64,000 nt of DNA from Lachnospiraceae bacterium UBA4364 (lineage in GTDB: Bacteria > Bacillota > Clostridia > Lachnospirales > Lachnospiraceae): contig DGSK01000005.1 in NCBI GenBank assembly GCA_002393955.1, positions 1 to 64,000 on the forward strand, written 5' to 3'. The notes under the pieces are model-generated. The model did not search any database. It was given only the letters and a program-made list of their open reading frames with translations, and was not told where the DNA came from. Position numbers and translations under genes: made by a program. Below are positions 26,084 to 34,274 of this stretch, in pieces (the first letter of the stretch is position 1; every line of letters starts with the position of its first letter).

Positions 26084-27217
26084 TTATTCTCCCATAAAGA
26101 ATTCTTTTACCATACTTATGATATAAGCATTCTGTTCTTCTGTGAGTCCATAGTACATCGGAAGCCTTAAGAGCCTCTCGCTCTCTTTTGTGGTATAAAC
26201 ATCTTCTCCCGAAAATCTTCCAAACCGCTTTCCCGCAGGGGCACTGTGAAGAGGAATATAGTGGAAAACGGAAAGGATTTCCTTTTCCTTAAGGAAAGCA
26301 ATTAGCTTCCCGCGCTCCTCAATGTCCTTGAGCTTTATATAAAACATATGGGCATTATGCTCACATTCAGCCGGAACCACAGGGAGATCAAGAAGCCCGT
26401 CTTCAGCTAAAGGCATAAATCCCTCATAGTATGTATTCCAGATATTCTTTCGGTAATCATTTATCTCATCTGCCATCTCAAGCTGTGCATAGAGATAAGC
26501 GGCATTCATATCGCTGGGCAGATAAGAGGATCCGAAATTAACCCAGGTATACTTATCCACCTGTCCTCTGAAGAACTTGCTCCTGTCGGTTCCCTTTTCG
26601 CGGATTATCTCCGCATCTTCTATAAATCTTTCATCCCTGAGCAGAAGGGCTCCGCCTTCACCCATACTGTAGTTTTTGGTCTCATGGAAACTGTAGCACC
26701 CCATATCGCCTATGCTTCCCAGTGCCTTGCCTTTATATTTTGCCATAACACCCTGTGCTGCATCTTCAATGACAAGAAGGTTATGTCTTGCTGCTATGTC
26801 CATTATGGTATCCATTTCACAGGCAACCCCTGCGTAATGCACAGGAACAATGGCACGGGTCTTTGGTGTGATCGCAGCTTCTATCTTATTTTCATCAATA
26901 TTCATTGTATCAGGCCGTATATCCACAAACACAGGCACTGCTCCTCTCAGCACAAAAGCATCTGCCGTGGACACAAAGGTATATGAAGGCATGATCACTT
27001 CATCACCTTCCCCTACTCCCGAAAGAAGAGCCGCCATTTCGGTTGCATGAGTGCATGAGGTAGTTAACAGACATTTACTTGCACCTGTCCTTTCCTCGAA
27101 CCACTTACTGCACTCTTTGGTATATTTGCCGTCACCGCATATCTTCTGGGCTTCCACACATTCCTTTATGTAATCTAGCTCTTTTCCCGTATGCGGCGGT
27201 ACATTGAAATTAATCAT
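26084..27217 (-). CDS. wecE: dTDP-4-amino-4,6-dideoxygalactose transaminase (WecE/RffA-like)
   Basis: PLP aminotransferase of the DegT/DnrJ/EryC1 family converting dTDP-4-keto-6-deoxyglucose to dTDP-Fuc4N with Glu as donor. At 377 aa it is almost the length of E. coli WecE and very similar along its whole length: MPSYTFVSTADAFVLRGA, RPDTMNIDE, the PVHYAGVACEMD stretch, the PLP Lys in SFHETKNYS, and REKGTDRSKFFRGQVDKY. The ATG with GAGGGAT upstream was chosen; an in-frame extension of 22 codons runs into the leader. The substrate would come from RmlA and RmlB encoded at 55.6-57.8 kb. Confidence 0.92.
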   Translation of the reverse strand: MINFNVPPHTGKELDYIKECVEAQKICGDGKYTKECSKWFEERTGASKCLLTTSCTHATEMAALLSGVGEGDEVIMPSYTFVSTADAFVLRGAVPVFVDIRPDTMNIDENKIEAAITPKTRAIVPVHYAGVACEMDTIMDIAARHNLLVIEDAAQGVMAKYKGKALGSIGDMGCYSFHETKNYSMGEGGALLLRDERFIEDAEIIREKGTDRSKFFRGQVDKYTWVNFGSSYLPSDMNAAYLYAQLEMADEINDYRKNIWNTYYEGFMPLAEDGLLDLPVVPAECEHNAHMFYIKLKDIEERGKLIAFLKEKEILSVFHYIPLHSAPAGKRFGRFSGEDVYTTKESERLLRLPMYYGLTEEQNAYIISMVKEFFMGE

Positions 27218-27242
27218 ATTATCCCTCTTCAATATCAAAAGT

Positions 27243-27264
27243 CTCTTCGTGCAGGCACAAAGAG
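27243..27264 (-). promoter_or_regulatory. Leader hairpin of wecE
   Basis: CTCTT/AAGAG and the inner GTGC/GCAC form a compact hairpin in the wecE leader, about 26 nt before the start codon. It is followed on the minus strand by ACTTTTG. It could be an attenuator or simply structure. Confidence 0.4.
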
Positions 27265-27288
27265 CAAAAAATATAAAAACCACCTTAT

Positions 27289-27297
27289 ATTATAGCA
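27289..27297 (-). promoter_or_regulatory. Extended -10 promoter of wecE
   Basis: Minus strand TGCTATAAT with a weak -35. It lies in the 94-nt gap before wecE, so expression of wecE and the genes after it may be partly independent of the upstream part of the locus. Confidence 0.6.
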
Positions 27298-27311
27298 TAA
27301 TTACCCGGTAT

Positions 27312-29255
27312 CTAATAGTACACCGTAAAACCTGTATTGGAGAACACCTCTTCGTATCCGTTCATTATCATGAATCCCCCCAATACGAGCCGCTTTCCCG
27401 CAATGGCGCTTTCATCCTCTGCAGGCTTAGAGCCGGCCATTATTCCGGATATTATTTCTGCTTCTTCTGCCGAAGCTATGACTACAGGGTGTTTCTTAAC
27501 TGCCATCATAGCCATAAGCTCATCAAACATATCATCTCCGGAATAGCTGTCCAGGCTGGGCCATAATGTAGAAAGCGCAGGCGGTACATCCAGCACATAA
27601 TGCAGCCCCGGCACAGATCCCCAGGCGATAAGTCCGTCATCATAAAGCCCCTTGTCCGTTTTCCAGAACAGAGTATCCAGTGATAAGTACAATTCCTTCA
27701 GCGCCTCTGTATGCCCTGCCTCAGCCTCCATCCCCGTCAGTTCCGGCACATAAAACCCAAAGACATCTCTTGTCTGTTCCCCGCTCTCACAATCCTTAAA
27801 GGTATAGGTCATCCCAAAAAGTGCAGACTGTATCACAAGAACCGAGGTCAGCACCAAAAACATTACAGCAAAAGGATAAAACATATTTTTTCCCTTAAGC
27901 ATAGTCACGATGCGGCTTATGATGTAAAAAGCCACCGGCACGATCAGGAATGAGTTATTCATTACCGCATAGAGGTGATTATTTGTACCCAGAGGCGTAA
28001 TGCAGATTATCAAAAGGCTCATAAAAGACAAGAGTTTCGCATCCGTTTCGAACCGCTTACTGACGATTGTCAAAACAAACAAGACAATGCTGATTATCAG
28101 AAAAACCACATATAACCTGTATATGCTCCCCGTATTCCAGTATTCGAAATTAAACATTCCGTTGCGCTCAAGATAAGCAAAGGTTAACAGGACACCTCCT
28201 GCATATAGAATAGTGAAAGCTATCTTTAAAAACTTCTCATTGCTTTTAATAAATGCTGCCGGTCCTCCGATTTTTTTCCCCGTTTCACTGTCACTTCCGC
28301 CTTCAGCTGTTATATCCGTGAATACAAGCTTAAAGAAAACCATTCCCAGCACAAGCTCCGCCATAAGCAGCAATGCCCATTTAAGATTCCCAAGATAGCT
28401 GTCAAGTATCACTAAGAGCATGTCTCCCATGGAATACCCGCCCGCGGATGAGCCGGACTCCCCGGAAAGAAGTCCCATTACCCAGCCAACAACAGCCTGC
28501 AGTTCCGCCACCGGACTGCTGCCGTTTGACAAAGCATATATTACAAATATTATAAAGGCAATAAGCACCCCGGCTGCATATCCTGCCACGCACATCAATG
28601 TATCCGATAGGATCCTTTTGATCAGCAGCTTATCCGCTGCAGCCTCTTTCTTTAAGTATTCACCGTACCATACCCACACAATAAGCAGCACTTCCACTCC
28701 ATTGGAAATACGCACGAAAAGATTTATTCCGAGCACAATGCCTGCAAAAATATAATAAAGATTTTTCCCGCTCTTTATTCCGTACAGAATAAGCATGCAG
28801 GAAAATGTAAACAGGTAAAAGCTTAAATACTGATAAAGTATGACCTTCGGAATAAGACAGAGACCGATTGCCGTAACCAGCCCCAGAAAAAGTACCGGCG
28901 AAGGAATAAACTTCCTCATTGAAAAAAATATCACCAGAACTACAGCCAAAAGCAAAACAGCTGTAAATATATTCATAAAAAGAAGGCTGCCGCCGGTCTT
29001 AAATAAAAAAGCACCTGCGTGACTGCTTAGTTTAAGCAAAACAACACCGGTAAGATTAGAAAGAAAAGTGGCAAATTTCCAGCTTCCTGTCAGCTCATCC
29101 ATAAAGCGGTAGTTTGCAAGGCTATAGGTCGTATCGCTTAAATCAGCACCCCGGCTATATCCCCACAAAGAAAATACAGCCAGCAATGCGATATATATGA
29201 CGGTTTCATACCACCTGTTCTTTTTTTTCGTTTTCTTCATCTTGTTTTCCGGCAT
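27312..29255 (-). CDS. Polytopic membrane protein, GT-C-like, unknown
   Basis: About 647 aa with 12 or more membrane segments and a C-terminal extracellular domain (about 190 aa) ending in VFSNTGFTVYY. The first outer loop has GADLSDTTYSLANYRFMDEL, an acidic motif in the position where GT-C transferases keep their catalytic Asp, and a later NLFVRISNGVEVLL helix. No characterised family recognised. The N terminus overlaps the GtrA-like gene; the open frame extends to a TTG at 29288, but ATG at 29255 or 29240 is more plausible. Likely uses a lipid-linked sugar; inference only. Confidence 0.6.
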   Translation of the reverse strand: MPENKMKKTKKKNRWYETVIYIALLAVFSLWGYSRGADLSDTTYSLANYRFMDELTGSWKFATFLSNLTGVVLLKLSSHAGAFLFKTGGSLLFMNIFTAVLLLAVVLVIFFSMRKFIPSPVLFLGLVTAIGLCLIPKVILYQYLSFYLFTFSCMLILYGIKSGKNLYYIFAGIVLGINLFVRISNGVEVLLIVWVWYGEYLKKEAAADKLLIKRILSDTLMCVAGYAAGVLIAFIIFVIYALSNGSSPVAELQAVVGWVMGLLSGESGSSAGGYSMGDMLLVILDSYLGNLKWALLLMAELVLGMVFFKLVFTDITAEGGSDSETGKKIGGPAAFIKSNEKFLKIAFTILYAGGVLLTFAYLERNGMFNFEYWNTGSIYRLYVVFLIISIVLFVLTIVSKRFETDAKLLSFMSLLIICITPLGTNNHLYAVMNNSFLIVPVAFYIISRIVTMLKGKNMFYPFAVMFLVLTSVLVIQSALFGMTYTFKDCESGEQTRDVFGFYVPELTGMEAEAGHTEALKELYLSLDTLFWKTDKGLYDDGLIAWGSVPGLHYVLDVPPALSTLWPSLDSYSGDDMFDELMAMMAVKKHPVVIASAEEAEIISGIMAGSKPAEDESAIAGKRLVLGGFMIMNGYEEVFSNTGFTVYY

Positions 29256-29676
29256 TCTTCTGTTCCAGGAATAATTTTCTTGTGACAAAGTTGTATATCA
29301 TAACAAGGCCTGTGGCAAATATCTTTCCCCCTGCCACTGCAATATTGTAATCTATATATTTCATAAGCAGATCACTGTGCATATAGACCACATCTACCGA
29401 AAGCCATATAAAGAGCTCATTCAATCCCAGACCTATCACTGAAAGGATCACAAATATAACGAATTCGGCCCGCCTGTCCATATCCTGCTTTCTCTCGAAT
29501 ACAAACTTAAAGCTTAGCAGGTAATTTACCACCACCGAAATAACGAAACCGGACGCTCCGGCTATCAGATAATGAACACCGATATATGTAAGCCCCATGA
29601 CGATGACAAAATCTATCACGAAGCAGAAGGCACCTACAAAACCGAATTTAACTATCTGTTCAAGCAATTTTTTCAT
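29206..29676 (-). CDS. GtrA-like membrane protein
   Basis: 156 aa with four membrane segments, starting MKKLLEQIVKFGFVGAFCFV, the characteristic GtrA opening (FxxVG followed by a Phe-rich helix), and NYLLSFKFVFE between segments 2 and 3, ending with a charged tail. GtrA proteins are thought to flip undecaprenyl-P-sugars made by GtrB. The ATG at 29676 was preferred over longer in-frame starts because it lies one base after the stop of the epimerase gene and begins exactly at the GtrA domain. A second GtrA domain is in the next gene but one (30759). Confidence 0.88.
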   Translation of the reverse strand: MKKLLEQIVKFGFVGAFCFVIDFVIVMGLTYIGVHYLIAGASGFVISVVVNYLLSFKFVFERKQDMDRRAEFVIFVILSVIGLGLNELFIWLSVDVVYMHSDLLMKYIDYNIAVAGGKIFATGLVMIYNFVTRKLFLEQKNAGKQDEENEKKEQVV

Positions 29677-29677
29677 T

Positions 29678-30757
29678 TTATCCGTAAAACTCCTTATACC
29701 ATTTTGCAAATTTCTCAAGCCCATCCCTAAGAGGGGTCCCCGGCTTATATCCAAAGTCCCGTTCCAATGCCGTAGTATCCGCATATGTCACCGGCACATC
29801 CCCGGCTTGCATAGGCACGAGCTCCTCGTAGGCTTTTATATCAAAATCCCCGGGAAGCACCCCGTTTTTCTTAAGCTCGTCGCCCAATATCTCGATGAAA
29901 TCCATCAGCTCTACAGGCGAACTGTTACCAATATTGTAAAGTGCGTAGGGCGGTACCGGAAGACCGTCTTCTCCGGTTCTTTTATCCGGTGCTCCCTGCA
30001 TCACCTTATATACTCCAAGTGTCACATCATCCACATAGGTAAAGTCCCGTTTACATTTTCCATAGTTAAAGATCTTTATCTTCTCATTTTTCTTCAGCTT
30101 ATCGGTGAATCCGAAGTATGCCATATCCGGCCTTCCCGCAGGACCATATACGGTAAAAAATCTTAACCCGGTGGACGGGATCGAATAAAGCTTGCTGTAG
30201 GCGTGTGCGATCAGCTCGTCTGACTTTTTCGTTGCGGCATATAAAGACACAGGATGCTCCACGGGATCCTCAACACTGTAAGGAATGCTGCTGTTGGTAC
30301 CATATACCGAAGATGAAGATGCATATACCAGATGCTCTACTCCGGTCTTTCCGCCATCGTACGAATGTCTGCAGGCTTCCACGATATTATAGAAGCCGAT
30401 AATATTTGTTTCTATATAGGCATCCGGATTGATCAGTGAATACCTGACACCGGCCTGTGCCGCAAGATTCACAACCACTGAAAAAGGGTATTTATCAAAG
30501 AGTTCATTTACCAGCCCCTTATCGGCAATGCTGCCTTTTACAAGCTCCCAGGAAGCTCCGGAATTTTCCGCCGTTTTCTCTATCTGCTCCAGCCTGTATT
30601 CCTTTATGGATACATCATAATAATCATTAAGATTATCCAGCCCCACTATACGGCAGGACGGATCCTCGCTCATTATACGCATTACCAGATTAGCGCCGAT
30701 AAATCCTGCTGCACCGGTTATCAAAACATATTTATCCGACAATGATATTTTGTTCAT
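29678..30757 (-). CDS. UDP-glucuronate 4-epimerase (CapI/LspL-like)
   Basis: 359-aa extended SDR with TGAAGFIGANL, the family segment AAQAGVRYSLINPDAYIETN, the catalytic YAATKKSDE, and YGPAGRPDMAYFGFTDKL. These are hallmarks of UDP-GlcA/UDP-GalA 4-epimerases. It would supply UDP-GalA; the UDP-GlcA donor pathway is not in the window. The ATG at 30757 lies one base after the stop of the acyltransferase-GtrA gene with AAAGGA about 11 nt upstream; a Met four codons earlier is less well placed. Confidence 0.87.
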   Translation of the reverse strand: MNKISLSDKYVLITGAAGFIGANLVMRIMSEDPSCRIVGLDNLNDYYDVSIKEYRLEQIEKTAENSGASWELVKGSIADKGLVNELFDKYPFSVVVNLAAQAGVRYSLINPDAYIETNIIGFYNIVEACRHSYDGGKTGVEHLVYASSSSVYGTNSSIPYSVEDPVEHPVSLYAATKKSDELIAHAYSKLYSIPSTGLRFFTVYGPAGRPDMAYFGFTDKLKKNEKIKIFNYGKCKRDFTYVDDVTLGVYKVMQGAPDKRTGEDGLPVPPYALYNIGNSSPVELMDFIEILGDELKKNGVLPGDFDIKAYEELVPMQAGDVPVTYADTTALERDFGYKPGTPLRDGLEKFAKWYKEFYG

Positions 30758-30758
30758 C

Positions 30759-32276
30759 CTATTGCACATCCTTTTTTTCTACGGGTGTCTTCTTAAATAT
30801 CCAGAGCTTACTGAAAACATAATTCAGTATTACGACGATTATGCCGATAAGAAGCTTTGCCACGATATCATCCATAATATACAGGGCAGCTACAAAAAGC
30901 ACCTGCTCTATTACAAAAGATATCACCCTGGCACTTGTGAAGGCCGCAAATTCTTTCATGACCGGCCCGAAACCGGTTTTGTCACTGTGAAACACGAATA
31001 TCCTGTTTGTTATATAGGCAAAGATAACTGCTGCTACCCATGCAATAAAATTAGCTATACTCTCCCTCACCTTTTCGGCAGGCACAAGGTACAAAAGCAC
31101 AGCGTGGGCGCATACAATATACACTACCCAATTGAGGACAGTAGTAAGACCTCCTGTTATCAGATAGTCAAAGGCTTCCTTTTTGGAAAGATATATTTTT
31201 TCACAGATATCAAATACCATGATCCTTATACGGTCAAGCAGCACTCCCGCTGTAAAGATCATCACGCTCACTCCTGCATACCTGAGCAGAGCCCCCAAGA
31301 GGCCTTCATCTGCAGATACTCCAAAAAACTTCGGCCATTCATATCTGAGGAACAGATGCTCGTGCAGAAGATAAACTCCAAACACACAGGGAGACACTGC
31401 AAATATTATCTTCTTAATAACATCATTCTTTATATCAATCTCTTTGAAAAAAAGAAACAGAGAAACAGCTGCCGTAAATACAAATATATAATTATAAGCT
31501 GATGGGATCTGAACCGGATACACCTCATCTCCCACATATTTTCCCAGGGAAACAAATATAGGATATGAAATGAAGATCCCTAACACCGACAGTACATAGC
31601 AGACCGCTGTAACCGCTTTTCCCTTTATGAAACTCATCCCGTATCTTCCGATGTATGCGGCAGTCACATACAGTGTGATAAACCACACAAGACCGTTTCC
31701 CCTGTCATCCATCGGCAGGACATAGGGAAGCATGGATTTGACAGCAGAAAACAACCCCAGCATAAGCAAAACCACTAAGCCATGCGTCTTTTTATCCAGC
31801 TTATCCATAGATGCATTAAGTACCGGCGTCAGGATATACAACATTATAAAGCTGCCGGCAAACCAATAGTGTCCATTGGATACAGGCAGGGCAAAAAACT
31901 GGAGATTATATAGATTTTTCCACTGAGTCAGGAAAGCCTCATCACCGTTTATGAATGCGGCCGCAAAAAATAAAACAGCAATCCCGGCACTGTATGCCAG
32001 TACCTGCAGCAAGAGTATTATCAGTTTCCTGATCGAAAAACGGGACCTGAATGAATAATATCCGCTTATGATCACATAAACATTCACGCAGCAGAGGGAA
32101 GCTGATTCCAAAAGCCAGTATATATTTGCACTCCCCTTAACACCTTCATTCCAGTCTGCCAGCAAACCGCCCTTATCCATATAGTGCAGGGTGATCACCA
32201 TAAACATTGCTGCTATACGGAGGAGTTCTACACCCGCATCCCGGGAAGATATCACTTTTTTTGTTTTCAAATCCAT
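30759..32276 (-). CDS. Acyltransferase-3 / GtrA fusion protein
   Basis: 505 aa. Residues about 15-345 form an acyltransferase-3 domain with 10 membrane segments: GVELLRIAAMFMVITLHY (with the catalytic His), the SLCCVNVYVIISGYY segment and GVYLLHEHLFLR. Residues about 365-495 are a GtrA domain: FDYLITGGLTTVLNWVVYIV and NRIFVFHSD. Acyltransferase-3 proteins O-acylate surface sugars; GtrA proteins are implicated in flipping lipid-P-sugars. The fusion is in frame with no stop or frameshift. The longer frame starts with TTG at 32351; ATG 32276 begins just before the domain. Confidence 0.85.
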   Translation of the reverse strand: MDLKTKKVISSRDAGVELLRIAAMFMVITLHYMDKGGLLADWNEGVKGSANIYWLLESASLCCVNVYVIISGYYSFRSRFSIRKLIILLLQVLAYSAGIAVLFFAAAFINGDEAFLTQWKNLYNLQFFALPVSNGHYWFAGSFIMLYILTPVLNASMDKLDKKTHGLVVLLMLGLFSAVKSMLPYVLPMDDRGNGLVWFITLYVTAAYIGRYGMSFIKGKAVTAVCYVLSVLGIFISYPIFVSLGKYVGDEVYPVQIPSAYNYIFVFTAAVSLFLFFKEIDIKNDVIKKIIFAVSPCVFGVYLLHEHLFLRYEWPKFFGVSADEGLLGALLRYAGVSVMIFTAGVLLDRIRIMVFDICEKIYLSKKEAFDYLITGGLTTVLNWVVYIVCAHAVLLYLVPAEKVRESIANFIAWVAAVIFAYITNRIFVFHSDKTGFGPVMKEFAAFTSARVISFVIEQVLFVAALYIMDDIVAKLLIGIIVVILNYVFSKLWIFKKTPVEKKDVQ

Positions 32277-32335
32277 TCCGTTTGTTATATTCCCTTCGTA
32301 ATCACTCAGACATCTTACTGAATGACTACTTTTCC

Positions 32336-32420
32336 AAAGTATTTTTTTCAAAGCATTTTTTCAAAGTATCTATTTTCAAGACACCTTTTCCCAATGTATC
32401 TCTTTACAAAGCACTTTTCC
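32336..32420. repeat. Degenerate 13-15 bp tandem repeat
   Basis: Six head-to-tail units of the type AAAGTATCT-TTTTC start at 32336, 32350, 32363, 32378, 32393 and 32408. They fill most of the gap between the PseG-like gene and the acyltransferase-GtrA gene. Confidence 0.8.
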
Positions 32421-32452
32421 GACAGACAATCAGGAACAATCACTTCATTCCG

Positions 32453-33514
32453 TCACGGCATGCTTCTCTCAAACAGCGCATCAACTATCCGCTCTGCCCC
32501 CCGTCCGTCAACAAGTTTTCTTAATTTCTGTGACATATCCTGTCGCCTGTATGTGTTTGCCATCAAAGACTCCAGCTTTTCGAAAAGCGAATTGTAGAAC
32601 CCGTCTTCTCTCAAGTCTCCGGCATATTCCAGATAGCCGCCTTTATAGAAGCCTTCTGCATTCTTCTTCTGGTTATCTGCCATTATGTAGCATATTCCCG
32701 GCGTTCCTGTTGCCGCTATCTCATATAATGTTGTTCCGCCTGCACTTATTGCAATATCGCTTTTAAGAAATGCATCCCTGAGTGTTGGGATGGAATCATA
32801 TACAGTAATCCACATGCTATTCCTAAGGGCAGCCGCTTCCTCTTTCATAAGCCGCAGGTCTTCATTGAACTTTCCGGCAATGACAGTTATGTGCACACCC
32901 TTTAAGAATCCCTGCTTTCCTGCCTGTTTTATAAAACCCAGCAGAAAGTGGTGCTCATCCGATCCTCCGCTGGTAACAAGTATCTCTTTGACACCGCTCT
33001 TTATGGTGTGGACGACAGGAGTGCCGCCATACACGCCTGTAACCAGAGAATACTCAGGCCGCAAAGGCATATAGTTACATCCGATAAGCCTCTGCACTCC
33101 CTGATAATCTTTTTCATAAGGCAACTCTGACGCATTTACCGAATAATTGATTATAGTCTGTACCGGCCAGACAGCCTCATAGAGATCGTCCATGTATGCC
33201 ACATGCGTCAATGCGGACAGCGTCCCAAGATATTTTTCCGTAACAAAATAGCTGTCCACCAGAAGAACTGACACAGCACGTTCTTCAATTATTTTCCTCA
33301 TAAGAGAAAGCTCTGATTCGAGATCATCAAATACAGTCCCCAGGACTATAGTCTCATACCCCTTCTCCTCCGGTATCTCCGCTGAGCCGTCTTCCGCAAC
33401 TATGAACGTTACTGAAATACCCGATCTGACTGCCCCGTCAGCAATACTTAAGCACCTCATCATATGCCCCATTGCCGTAGTCCGGTTGGCTTCTGTCCTT
33501 ATAAATAATTCCAA
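32453..33514 (-). CDS. PseG/SpsG-like UDP-sugar hydrolase or transferase
   Basis: 353 aa. The N-terminal half has IRTEANRTTAMGHMMRCLSIA, matching the GHxxRCLxLA motif of PseG, in which a His acts in removing UDP from the 2,4-diacetamido sugar. The C-terminal half has a GT28/MurG-like donor domain with SAGGTTLYEIAATGTPGICYIMADNQ. No other pseudaminic acid genes (PseB, C, F, H, I) are in the window, so the substrate is open, and a SpsG-type transferase is possible. The start is TTG with AGGAG 7 nt upstream. It groups with the HAD and ATP-grasp genes. Confidence 0.78.
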   Translation of the reverse strand: MELFIRTEANRTTAMGHMMRCLSIADGAVRSGISVTFIVAEDGSAEIPEEKGYETIVLGTVFDDLESELSLMRKIIEERAVSVLLVDSYFVTEKYLGTLSALTHVAYMDDLYEAVWPVQTIINYSVNASELPYEKDYQGVQRLIGCNYMPLRPEYSLVTGVYGGTPVVHTIKSGVKEILVTSGGSDEHHFLLGFIKQAGKQGFLKGVHITVIAGKFNEDLRLMKEEAAALRNSMWITVYDSIPTLRDAFLKSDIAISAGGTTLYEIAATGTPGICYIMADNQKKNAEGFYKGGYLEYAGDLREDGFYNSLFEKLESLMANTYRRQDMSQKLRKLVDGRGAERIVDALFERSMP

Positions 33515-33542
33515 TATACGCTCCTATCCTATGCTCCGAAAA

Positions 33543-33574
33543 CAGCGAATTGCCATCTCAAAATTTATTCGCTG
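33543..33574 (-). repeat. Inverted repeat between the HAD and PseG-like genes
   Basis: CAGCGAAT (33543-33550) and ATTCGCTG (33567-33574) form a perfect 8-bp stem around 16 nt. It lies in the 83-nt spacer between the two genes and may modulate read-through or mRNA stability. Confidence 0.45.
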
Positions 33575-33597
33575 CTGCTCCCTAAACAAGGGGAACT

Positions 33598-34269
33598 TCA
33601 GGCTGTCCTGAATAATTCCCGCAAAACATCACCAAGACATGAATATGTCTTTACTCCTCTTTTTTCCCAATATTGCCGGCTGCGGAAACCGCAGTTAAGG
33701 ATCATACACTCAAGTCCGAATTTTTGAGCCAGCTCATACTCATTTTCCGTATCACCTATAACAGTAAGCCTTGCCTCCGGATAAGCCTCCCGTATAACAC
33801 TGACAGCTCTCTCTTTCTGGGACATTGCATCATCCGGATCAGCCACTATCGTATAATCCGCATAGGGAAGTATTGCAAGTCTCTTAAGCTCACCATCCAG
33901 CCCTGTTTTGTTTTTTCTGGCAGTCAGGAATATCACGCCGCCTTTTTCAAATACGGTATTTAAAAATGAAACAGCATCCGGGTAAAGCTCGTCAGTCAGA
34001 AGATATCCCGAAAACTCTATCCTTGCTTTCCATTCCTGCTGTATCTCACGTGCATCAGGCATATCTATCCCCATGACCTCATTAAGATACTTAAGACCTG
34101 AATTGCCTTCTGCTTTGTAATTCATGTACTCTTCAGGATCAATGCTGCGCTTTGTGTGTGCAAGGATCTCCTCCATGACAACCGCGTGACGTTTCCTGCT
34201 GTCGATCAGCGTACCGTCCAAATCCATTATGAATATTCTTTTCTGTAAAAGATCTTCTCTTACGCTCAT
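33598..34269 (-). CDS. HAD-superfamily hydrolase
   Basis: 223 aa, cytoplasmic phosphatase-type HAD protein. Motif I is IMDLDGTLID (nucleophile Asp16), motif II FLTARKN (Thr), motif III a Lys near QKERA and motif IV GDTENE. A cap region lies between motifs I and II. Five bases separate it from the upstream ATP-grasp gene. It may dephosphorylate a sugar or an intermediate of the ATP-grasp reaction; no substrate can be named. Confidence 0.85.
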   Translation of the reverse strand: MSVREDLLQKRIFIMDLDGTLIDSRKRHAVVMEEILAHTKRSIDPEEYMNYKAEGNSGLKYLNEVMGIDMPDAREIQQEWKARIEFSGYLLTDELYPDAVSFLNTVFEKGGVIFLTARKNKTGLDGELKRLAILPYADYTIVADPDDAMSQKERAVSVIREAYPEARLTVIGDTENEYELAQKFGLECMILNCGFRSRQYWEKRGVKTYSCLGDVLRELFRTA

Positions 34270-34274
34270 AACAA

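Noticed and set aside
30750..31502. Plus-strand open frame of 250 aa opposite the acyltransferase-GtrA gene
   Set aside because: Antisense to a well-supported gene; the translation is rich in His, Tyr and Lys without domain pattern.
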